NCBI GenBank assembly: GCA_030744095.1
Contig: JASLRF010000204.1
Coordinates: forward strand, 1 to 6,956
DNA length: 6,956 nt
Reading direction: 5' to 3'
Source: Pirellulaceae bacterium
GTDB lineage: Bacteria > Planctomycetota > Planctomycetia > Pirellulales > Pirellulaceae
Shown: piece by piece, positions 1 to 4,730 of the stretch
Position numbering within the stretch: position 1 is the first letter of the stretch
Layout of the letters: each line of letters begins with the position of its first letter
Translations under genes and position numbers: made by a program
Notes under the pieces: generated by a model
What the model was told of the DNA's origin: nothing
The model's database searches: none
What the model saw: the letters and a program-made list of their open reading frames with translations, nothing else

Positions 1-509
1 GGCCGTTCTTCACGGTCGACCTTGATGCAGACAAAATGCTCGTTCATGAATGCCGCAATTTCCTCGTCCAGAAATGACTCGCGTTCCATCACGTGGCACC
101 AATGGCAGCTCGAATACCCGATCGACAGAAATATCACCTTCTTTTCGCGCCGTGCACGTTCAAGCGCCTCGGGGCCCCACGGATACCAGTCCACGGGATT
201 GTGGGCATGAAGCAATAAGTAAGGACTCGTCTCATTCGCGAGACGGTTGGTATGGGTTGTCCTTGTTTCGGCAACCGTCTCGTCAACAGAGGCCGCCGCA
301 CTTTCGTTGGCTGGGTCCTCGTTGGCTGGGTCCTCGTTGGCGACAGGATCCTTGGCAACTACTCCAGATCCTGAATGGGGTCTTGAGGCGTGGTTTTCGA
401 CCGTGGGATCAGCAGCAGCTTGCGTTGAACCACTGCGCCGGGAACAACCGACCGAACAGAAGAGAGTCAGCAAGACAAGGAACGCAGGGGTTGCGCAAGA
501 TGATTTCAT
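1..509 (-). CDS. DUF255/YyaL (SSP411-like) thioredoxin-fold lipoprotein, C-terminus cut by window edge
   Basis: Only the first 169 codons are inside the window; the frame is still open at base 1. The ATG at 509-507 is chosen because an in-frame TGA lies just upstream (533-531) and a lipoprotein signal follows it: Lys2, hydrophobic residues 9-18, and the lipobox-like SVGC with Cys22. Residues 23-85 are a low-complexity linker rich in Ala, Asp, Glu and Ser, including a tandem NEDPA repeat. From about residue 88 the sequence is typical of the N-terminal domain of the YyaL/SPATA20 family: [11 protein letters not shown] (88-98), HNPVDWYPW (103-111), then [21 protein letters not shown], with a CxxC redox-type pair at Cys135 and Cys138, and VDREERP at the edge. 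Family members fuse this thioredoxin fold to an alpha/alpha-barrel glycosidase-like domain; their substrate is unknown, and whether that domain follows here cannot be seen. The protein is inferred to be membrane-anchored and extracytoplasmic. It lies 86 bases downstream of the FHA gene on the same strand, with no clear SD. Confidence 0.9.
   Translation of the reverse strand, partial: MKSSCATPAFLVLLTLFCSVGCSRRSGSTQAAADPTVENHASRPHSGSGVVAKDPVANEDPANEDPANESAAASVDETVAETRTTHTNRLANETSPYLLLHAHNPVDWYPWGPEALERARREKKVIFLSIGYSSCHWCHVMERESFLDEEIAAFMNEHFVCIKVDREER
306..341. repeat. 15-base tandem repeat inside the DUF255 lipoprotein linker
   Basis: The unit gttggctgggtcctc occurs at 306-320 and again at 321-335, followed by a partial third copy (gttggc, 336-341). 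On the coding (minus) strand it keeps frame and produces consecutive NEDPA units in the linker between the lipid anchor and the thioredoxin-like domain. The period is a multiple of three, so slippage would change linker length without breaking the reading frame. Confidence 0.9.
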
Positions 510-595
510 GGGAAGGTCATTCAAAGTGGTTCATAAAGCGGCTCCTGCGAACCAGAATCTCGTGCGACATGAGGCAAAGTGCGAGGAATCTGATA

Positions 596-1153
596 TCAGT
601 CTGGTCGATCGGCGTTCTTGGCTGCCTTGCCGACGACTGGCGGCAGGGCGACGTCAACGGCATCCACAGTGGGCTCATCAGCTTCGACGGGCGGTGATGC
701 GGGCTGCGTCAGGTCGTTGTGGTGATCTCTGAATTGCTCAAACCGATCGATTTCCACAGGATCCATCGGCCCGGCAATTTCGACGGACTGTGGCGTTTCG
801 ACGTCAGACTTTGTTTCGGCCCCGAAGTCATGATGAGTCGCCTCGTCCAGAGAGATCGGGTCGGACGGATCGTAGAGGGCGCGAAATGTCACGGCGCCAA
901 CGGTGAGTAGCCCTTCCTGTGGCAGTTCTACTTCACCAATCCGCTCGCTGCCAACGTACGTCCCATTCATCGAGCCTAGATCGCGGACGAGCAATCGTCC
1001 GTCCCGTTCGAATAGCTCGCAATGCCGTCGGCTGACCAGCGGCTGCGGCAACCTCAGCTTGCATTCGCGTCCTCGGCCGATAACGGTCGGCAACGAAAGC
1101 TTGACTTCCGATGTTCTCGTTTCGCCGCCGACAACGACAAGTGTTACATCCAT
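596..1153 (-). CDS. FHA-domain protein (phosphothreonine-binding module with acidic tail)
   Basis: This is a 185-residue protein whose first ~95 residues form one forkhead-associated domain, a module that binds phosphothreonine peptides. The hallmark residues are all visible: Gly26-Arg27 in VIGRGREC, Ser41 and His44 in VSRRHCEL, and Asn63-Gly64 in SMNGTYV. Residues ~96-185 have no recognisable domain; they are rich in Asp, Glu, Pro and Val and look disordered. No transmembrane segment or signal peptide is seen, so it is probably cytoplasmic. The ATG at 1153-1151 is supported by a GAGG SD on the minus strand (1164-1161), seven bases upstream. A weak promoter candidate lies further up on the minus strand (TTGCGG at 1289-1284, TAGACT at 1266-1261, 17-base spacer). 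The neighbouring lipoprotein gene probably shares its transcript. The kinase and phosphorylated partner cannot be identified; no Ser/Thr kinase is in the window. Confidence 0.93.
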   Translation of the reverse strand: MDVTLVVVGGETRTSEVKLSLPTVIGRGRECKLRLPQPLVSRRHCELFERDGRLLVRDLGSMNGTYVGSERIGEVELPQEGLLTVGAVTFRALYDPSDPISLDEATHHDFGAETKSDVETPQSVEIAGPMDPVEIDRFEQFRDHHNDLTQPASPPVEADEPTVDAVDVALPPVVGKAAKNADRPD

Positions 1154-1160
1154 TGTTCGA

Positions 1161-1164
1161 CCTC
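1161..1164 (-). promoter_or_regulatory. Shine-Dalgarno site of the FHA gene
   Basis: GAGG on the minus strand lies seven bases before the ATG at 1153. It decides the start of the FHA gene. Confidence 0.7.
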
Positions 1165-1333
1165 AAGCTGAAAGTTTCGCAGGCGCCCTGTGAAGCTGCC
1201 GTCAAAGTCTGCCACCGGCGATCCGGCGTCCAGCGCGCATTGGCCATTTGCGCGAACATCAGTCTATCCGGGCGCGGATACCGCCGCAAAGAGGCAGATC
1301 CACAGGCCGCCTTGGCAGGATGGGGAATTGCCC

Positions 1334-1361
1334 TTGCAAGGCGAATTATGCGTCCTATAAT
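1334..1361 (+). promoter_or_regulatory. sigma70-type promoter for tRNA-Gly / tig
   Basis: TTGCAA (1334-1339) and a perfect TATAAT (1356-1361) are separated by 16 bases. Transcription would begin near 1368, giving a leader of about 55 bases before the tRNA. The -35 box sits within the 10-base palindrome CCTTGCAAGG (1332-1341), which could be a regulator site or chance. This is the best promoter-like match I found in the window, and the only good one ahead of the tRNA-tig-clpP block. Confidence 0.75.
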
Positions 1362-1381
1362 CCCTATTCACAGCGTTTGCC

Positions 1382-1414
1382 GCTACCGGTCTCCACCCGC
1401 TGGTGACCTGTAGC
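1382..1414 (+). other. stem-loop in the leader upstream of tRNA-Gly
   Basis: GCTAC (1382-1386) pairs with GTAGC (1410-1414). After one C/T mismatch, GGT (1388-1390) pairs with ACC (1406-1408). After a three-base bulge (CTC, 1391-1393), CACC (1394-1397) pairs with GGTG (1402-1405), closing the loop CGCT. That makes 12 Watson-Crick pairs. The hairpin falls between the promoter and the tRNA, nine bases before its first base. No U tract follows and no plus-strand gene precedes it, so it is unlikely to be an ordinary terminator. A role in 5' processing or attenuation is conjecture. Confidence 0.6.
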
Positions 1415-1423
1415 AACACTGAA

Positions 1424-1496
1424 GCGGGTGTAGCTCAGTTGGCAGAGCACAACGTTGCCAACGTTGTTGTCGTGGGTTCGAATCCCATCACCCGCT
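1424..1496 (+). tRNA. tRNA-Gly, anticodon GCC
   Basis: The full cloverleaf can be drawn. The acceptor stem is GCGGGTG (1424-1430) with CACCCGC (1489-1495). The D stem is GCTC (1433-1436) with GAGC (1445-1448) around loop AGTTGGCA. The anticodon stem is CAACG (1450-1454) with CGTTG (1462-1466), enclosing loop TTGCCAA with anticodon GCC at 1457-1459, which reads GGC and GGU glycine codons. The variable loop is five bases. The T stem is GTGGG (1472-1476) with CCCAT (1484-1488) around TTCGAAT. The discriminator base is T (1496), as expected for bacterial glycine tRNAs. CCA is not encoded; the next bases are CTT. The gene ends 36 bases before the tig start codon. Confidence 0.97.
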
Positions 1497-1532
1497 CTTT
1501 TCCATAACCCCAAGTGGCTTCCAGGCTTATCA

Positions 1533-3026
1533 ATGTCAACTTCTGATACCGACATCCCCGTCGGAGATGCTTCCACGGACGAGAAGCCCAAGCTATCGCT
1601 CGACGTCAAAGTCGAGGAGCCCAGTGCCTGCCAGCGTCATGTGACCGTTACGATTTCGCCGCCCGATATCGATCGGTACTTCCGTGACGCCTTTGACAAA
1701 TTCCAGCCAAACGCCGAAGTCCCTGGGTTTCGCCCAGGACGTGCGCCGCGAAAATTGGTCGAATCTCGATTTCGTGACCAGGTTTCGGACCAGGTCAAAG
1801 GTTCGTTGCTAATGGACAGCGTCACGCAGGTTTCCGAGGAACAAGATTTCGCTGCGATTAGCGAGCCGAATTTTGATTTCGAAGCCATCGAGATGCCGGA
1901 AGACGGACCGCTGACGTTCGAGTTTGATATCGAGGTTCGTCCCGAATTCGATGTTCCCGACTGGAAAGGAATCGACCTGGAACGTCCCGTACACGAATAT
2001 GGCGACGAAGAAGTCGACGATCACCTGAAGAAGTTGCTCGGACGGTACGGACAGACCGTTACGAAAGACGGACCGATCCAAGCCGCCGACACGGTGACGC
2101 TGCAGATCACTACCAAACACAACGGTAACGTGATCTTGGAAGTCGAGAACGAGACGGTTTCGATCAAGCCGACGTTGAGCTTTAACGACGCGAATATCGA
2201 AGGCTTCGACAAGTTGATCCTAGGCGGCAGCGTCGGCGAGAAAAAGACCGTCGAAGTAACGATCAGTGCGGATGCCGAAAACGAGGCGCTGCGTGGCGAA
2301 AAGGTCGAGGCAGAATTTGAAGTCAAGGCAATCAAACGCGTCGAATTGCCCGAGTTGACTCCAGGCTTCCTGGATCGCATCGGTGGCTTTGAGGACGAAG
2401 CGGACTTGCGAGGCGCGGTGCGTGGCGAACTGGAACGCCAGCATGAATATCACCAGCAACAACGTATCCGACAGCAAATCACCGCGTTCCTGATCAAAGA
2501 TGCTAAATGGGAATTGCCGCCAGACTTGTTGAAACGGCAGGGTCGACGCGAACTGGAGCGTGCGGTTCTCGAGTTGCGTTCCGCCGGTTTTCCCGACGAT
2601 TCGATTCGGGCCTACCAGAATCAACTCCGCCAAAACAGCCAGGATTCGACGGCACGCGCGCTGAAAGAACACTTCATCCTGGAACGCATCGCCGAAGACC
2701 ATGAATTCGACGTCGAGCCCGAAGATTTTGATGCCGAAGTGATACGGATTGCCCAACAAAGCCAGGAGTCGCCACGTCGTGTGCGAGCCAGGCTGGAGAA
2801 GCAGGGACAAATGGATGCGTTACGGAATCAGATCATCGAACGAAAAGTGATCGATCTCATTACATCAGAAGCCAATTTCGAAGACGTCCCTTTCAAGCCA
2901 GAACCGGATGACACGATCGCAATTGACCATGCGATCGGCGGCCATAGCGAGGAATCTGATATTCCTGAAGCGAAGTATGGTGCCGATGCCGCCGAAGAGT
3001 TGCCCGGCCAGACACCAACGAAGTAA
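1533..3026 (+). CDS. tig: trigger factor, ribosome-associated chaperone / peptidyl-prolyl isomerase
   Basis: This is a 497-residue protein, longer than the ~430 of E. coli trigger factor. Residues 1-20 are a polar extension. The ribosome-binding domain (~21-140) carries the signature GFRPGRAP at 65-72, matching the known GFRxGxxP loop that docks on ribosomal protein L23. An FKBP-like isomerase domain follows (~150-268: GQTVTKDGPI, GFDKLILGGSVGEKK). The helical C-terminal chaperone arms run from ~275 (ELPELTPGFLDRIGGF) to ~450. Residues ~451-497 are an acidic, probably flexible tail absent from short homologues. The ATG at 1533 is preferred because the open frame further upstream runs only into the tRNA (a TTG at 1455 lies in its anticodon loop). 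No good SD precedes it. It acts in the cytosol at the ribosomal exit tunnel. Its place after tRNA-Gly and before two clpP genes fits the common tig-clpP association. Confidence 0.96.
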   Translation: MSTSDTDIPVGDASTDEKPKLSLDVKVEEPSACQRHVTVTISPPDIDRYFRDAFDKFQPNAEVPGFRPGRAPRKLVESRFRDQVSDQVKGSLLMDSVTQVSEEQDFAAISEPNFDFEAIEMPEDGPLTFEFDIEVRPEFDVPDWKGIDLERPVHEYGDEEVDDHLKKLLGRYGQTVTKDGPIQAADTVTLQITTKHNGNVILEVENETVSIKPTLSFNDANIEGFDKLILGGSVGEKKTVEVTISADAENEALRGEKVEAEFEVKAIKRVELPELTPGFLDRIGGFEDEADLRGAVRGELERQHEYHQQQRIRQQITAFLIKDAKWELPPDLLKRQGRRELERAVLELRSAGFPDDSIRAYQNQLRQNSQDSTARALKEHFILERIAEDHEFDVEPEDFDAEVIRIAQQSQESPRRVRARLEKQGQMDALRNQIIERKVIDLITSEANFEDVPFKPEPDDTIAIDHAIGGHSEESDIPEAKYGADAAEELPGQTPTK

Positions 3027-3033
3027 AATTAGC

Positions 3034-3047
3034 CAGGCGATTGCCTG
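3034..3047 (+). other. small inverted repeat just after tig
   Basis: CAGGC (3034-3038) and GCCTG (3043-3047) enclose the loop GATT, eight bases after the tig stop. The stem has only five pairs and no U tract follows, so it is a poor terminator; readthrough into clpP1 is plausible. Confidence 0.3.
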
Positions 3048-3071
3048 CTCAAATATCATTGCCGCTCGAGT

Positions 3072-3084
3072 ATACGAATCGTAT
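3072..3084. promoter_or_regulatory. operator-like palindrome upstream of clpP1
   Basis: ATACGA and TCGTAT form perfect six-base arms around a single A. It is the clearest palindrome in the tig-clpP1 gap and lies about 120 bases before the clpP1 start. A weak promoter-like pair overlaps it (TTGCCG at 3059, TATCTG at 3082). No known regulator can be assigned. Confidence 0.3.
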
Positions 3085-3188
3085 CTGGCAAGTCAGCACG
3101 GAAGTGGCCGCGATGTTCTTACCGCTCTCGTCATGGTGTCACGCCGTAGACTGAAAGTTACGCGGTAAGAATCGTGGTTATGAACAAC

Positions 3189-3193
3189 GAGGA
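3189..3193 (+). promoter_or_regulatory. Shine-Dalgarno site favouring the 3204 start of clpP1
   Basis: GAGGA lies ten bases before ATG 3204. The alternatives at 3174 and 3180 have no comparable motif. It is therefore the main evidence for the shorter ClpP1. Confidence 0.5.
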
Positions 3194-3203
3194 TAAGTTG
3201 CAT

Positions 3204-3830
3204 ATGAGCCAGTTTCAGACTCCGATCTACGATTCGCAGTCCTATCAGAGCTATCAACGCCAGCGTCAGATGACGTTGGGCGATCTTCTGCTCGAGAACC
3301 GTATTGTGTTTCTGCAGGGCGAAATCCACACTGGGAACGCCAACGAAGTTGTCATGAAGCTGCTTTTTCTTCAAAGTGAAAATCGGCGAAAAGACATTCA
3401 CTTCTATATCAACTCACCTGGCGGTGACGTCGTGGCCACGTTAGCAATCTACGACACGATGCAGATCCTCACTGCACCGGTGGCAACGTACTGCGTCGGC
3501 CAGGCCGCCAGCGGAGGTGCGATTTTGCTCGCCGGTGGTGCAGCCGGGAAGCGCTTCGCCCTTCCCAACTCACGCGTCATGCTTCACCAGCCTTGGGGTG
3601 GCGTCAGCGGACAAGTCAGTGACATCGAAATTCAGGCCGACGAAATTCTGCGAACACGGCAAGCGCTGAACGAGATTTTGGTCAAACACACGGGAAAAGA
3701 CTTGGCAACGATTGGCAAAGACACCGATCGCGATTTTTTCTTGAGTGCCGAAGAAGCCAAAGCCTATGGTTTGGTCGATGCGGTGCTGGAAAAGCCGCCT
3801 GCTAGTGGAGAAGACGAAGACGACGACTGA
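3204..3830 (+). CDS. clpP1: ATP-dependent Clp protease proteolytic subunit, divergent paralogue (ClpP1)
   Basis: A ClpP-family serine peptidase of 208 residues from the ATG at 3204. That start is chosen because GAGGA (3189-3193) lies ten bases ahead; in-frame ATG 3180 and GTG 3174 would add 8 or 10 residues. The catalytic triad is present: Ser103 in GQAASGGA, His128 in MLHQPWGG and Asp177 in DTDRDFF. The oxyanion loop NSPGGD is at 70-75. Two features differ from canonical ClpP. The residue after the nucleophile is Gly rather than Met (AASGG, not AASMG). The N-terminus ([18 protein letters not shown]) replaces the usual IPxVxE...DIYSRLL segment that forms the axial pore loops. The C-terminus ends in an acidic tail (GEDEDDD). 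ClpP forms a 14-subunit barrel that degrades proteins fed by ClpX, ClpA or ClpC. With clpP2 58 bases downstream, a mixed barrel is possible but is inference. No ATPase gene is nearby. Confidence 0.95.
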   Translation: MSQFQTPIYDSQSYQSYQRQRQMTLGDLLLENRIVFLQGEIHTGNANEVVMKLLFLQSENRRKDIHFYINSPGGDVVATLAIYDTMQILTAPVATYCVGQAASGGAILLAGGAAGKRFALPNSRVMLHQPWGGVSGQVSDIEIQADEILRTRQALNEILVKHTGKDLATIGKDTDRDFFLSAEEAKAYGLVDAVLEKPPASGEDEDDD

Positions 3831-3888
3831 TCGAGTTCCTCACCAGTTGCTGCCACCGCAGACGGAATCAACGGAGTAAACAAACGCG

Positions 3889-4482
3889 ATGCCACTTATA
3901 CCGTATGTTGTCGAAAAAAGCGGACGCGAAGAGCGGGTCTATGATATCTATAGTCGGCTGCTGAAAGATCGTATCATCTTTCTCGGTTCCGGCATCGACG
4001 ATGAAGTCGCCAACGCAACCGTCGCCCAGCTGCTGTTTCTTCAGTCCGACGACCCCAAGGCCGACGTTCACTTGTATGTGAATTCACCGGGCGGAAGCGT
4101 CAGCGCAGGACTCGCGATCTATGACACAATGCAGTTTATCACGTGCGACGTCGCCACGTATTGCATCGGTCAAGCGGCCTCAATGGGTGCCGTACTGTTG
4201 ACGGCAGGAGCCAACGGTAAACGCTTTGCGCTGCCGAACGCCCGTATCATGATTCACCAACCTCTGGCCGGAATGCAGGGGACGGCAGCGGAAATCGAAA
4301 TCCACGCACGCGAATTCCGTCGCATTAAAGCGCGGATGAACGAGATCCTCCTCAAACACACTGGCCAATCGCTCGATAAGATTGAGCAGGATACGGATCG
4401 TGATTGCTTCATGACGGCCGAGGAAGCGTGCGAATACAAATTGATCGATAAAGTCATTGCAGAAATGGACAGTGTCAAATAG
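3889..4482 (+). CDS. clpP2: ATP-dependent Clp protease proteolytic subunit, canonical (ClpP2)
   Basis: A 197-residue ClpP with all the classical features. The N-terminal axial segment is [22 protein letters not shown] (4-25). The oxyanion loop is NSPGGS (65-70). The catalytic triad is Ser98 in GQAASMGA, His123 in MIHQPLAG and Asp172 in DTDRDCF; Ser98, His123 and Asp172 closely match the numbering of mature ClpP, so little or no propeptide is expected. It is close to the E. coli protein throughout and clearly more conventional than ClpP1 just upstream, suggesting an old duplication followed by divergence of ClpP1. It would form the cytosolic tetradecameric chamber with an AAA+ unfoldase encoded elsewhere. 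A GGAG motif (3873-3876) lies 12 bases before the ATG, somewhat far for an SD. Spacing to clpP1 is 58 bases without an obvious terminator, so the two are probably cotranscribed. Confidence 0.97.
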   Translation: MPLIPYVVEKSGREERVYDIYSRLLKDRIIFLGSGIDDEVANATVAQLLFLQSDDPKADVHLYVNSPGGSVSAGLAIYDTMQFITCDVATYCIGQAASMGAVLLTAGANGKRFALPNARIMIHQPLAGMQGTAAEIEIHAREFRRIKARMNEILLKHTGQSLDKIEQDTDRDCFMTAEEACEYKLIDKVIAEMDSVK

Positions 4483-4540
4483 TCCCCGTGAAACCGTTGA
4501 GGGCAGACAGTAACGCCACGCAAAAGCAAGATTCCTTTCA

Positions 4541-4562
4541 TATTTGGTCGTTCGACCGAATG
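4541..4562 (+). terminator. possible terminator or structured element downstream of clpP2
   Basis: TATTTGGTC (4541-4549) pairs with GACCGAATG (4554-4562) around loop GTTC: nine pairs including two G-T wobbles. Outer arms continue the structure after an interior insertion: CAAG (4527-4530) with CTTG (4563-4566), and GCCA (4515-4518) with TGGC (4567-4570). It begins 58 bases after the clpP2 stop. No U tract follows, so an intrinsic terminator is uncertain; an mRNA-end stabilising structure is equally possible. Confidence 0.4.
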
Positions 4563-4651
4563 CTTGTGGCACGGCTGATTGCCAAAGATTTCAGTACGAC
4601 AATAGCTGTTTTCAAGTTTAGGGCGACACACAAATCTTGTCATTAGCCGGC

Positions 4652-4666
4652 CGACCAGGATGGTCG
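4652..4666. other. inverted repeat upstream of the lipoprotein gene
   Basis: CGACCA (4652-4657) and TGGTCG (4661-4666) are perfect arms around GGA, 64 bases before the lipoprotein start. It could be an operator or an mRNA hairpin. A second weaker one follows: ACTTG (4674-4678) with CAAGT (4685-4689). No convincing promoter was found in 4483-4730. Confidence 0.35.
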
Positions 4667-4718
4667 CAGGTTAACTTGTCTTCGCAAGTGTAGATTTCAA
4701 AACGACCCCACAGTAGTT

Positions 4719-4722
4719 GAGG
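4719..4722 (+). promoter_or_regulatory. Shine-Dalgarno site of the lipoprotein gene
   Basis: GAGG lies eight bases before the ATG at 4731. It supports this start over the out-of-frame ATG at 4726. Confidence 0.6.
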
Positions 4723-4730
4723 CCGATGCG

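Larger units (their letters stand above)
1154..1423. other. intergenic region between the FHA gene and tRNA-Gly
   Basis: This 270-base divergent spacer has no convincing coding region. It contains the FHA gene SD, a weak minus-strand promoter candidate, the near-consensus plus-strand promoter and the leader hairpin. Nothing else was recognised. Confidence 0.6.
4483..4730. other. intergenic region between clpP2 and the lipoprotein gene
   Basis: This 248-base stretch has no supported gene on either strand. It holds the composite hairpin at 4515-4570, the inverted repeats at 4652-4666 and 4674-4689, and the lipoprotein SD. Any promoter for the lipoprotein gene would be here, but no good -10/-35 pair was found. 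Confidence 0.55.

Noticed and set aside
306..341. Short direct repeats as a possible CRISPR array
   Set aside because: The copies are contiguous without spacers, only 15 bases long, and in frame within a protein linker.
50..732. Long plus-strand open frames opposite the FHA and DUF255 genes
   Set aside because: Their translations are Arg/Ser/Trp-rich with no domain, while the minus strand encodes recognisable conserved motifs over the same bases.
1332..1341. Palindrome CCTTGCAAGG over the -35 box as a definite operator
   Set aside because: Ten-base palindromes are common by chance and no second copy near the promoter was found; it is noted only in the promoter entry.
1424..1496. tRNA-Gly as an attachment site for an integrated element
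   Set aside because: No integrase, no second copy of the tRNA 3' end and no foreign-looking genes are in the window; the flanking tig-clpP block is core genome.
1455..1532. N-terminal extension of trigger factor starting at an in-frame TTG at 1455
   Set aside because: It would begin in the anticodon loop of tRNA-Gly and translate its T arm. ATG 1533 is followed by normal trigger-factor sequence.
2220..2810. 196-codon minus-strand open frame inside tig
   Set aside because: It is antisense to the strongly conserved trigger factor and has no recognisable motif; it is a by-product of codon use.
4579..4605. Promoter candidate TTGCCA ... CAATAG ahead of the lipoprotein gene
   Set aside because: The spacer is only 15 bases and the -10 match is poor.
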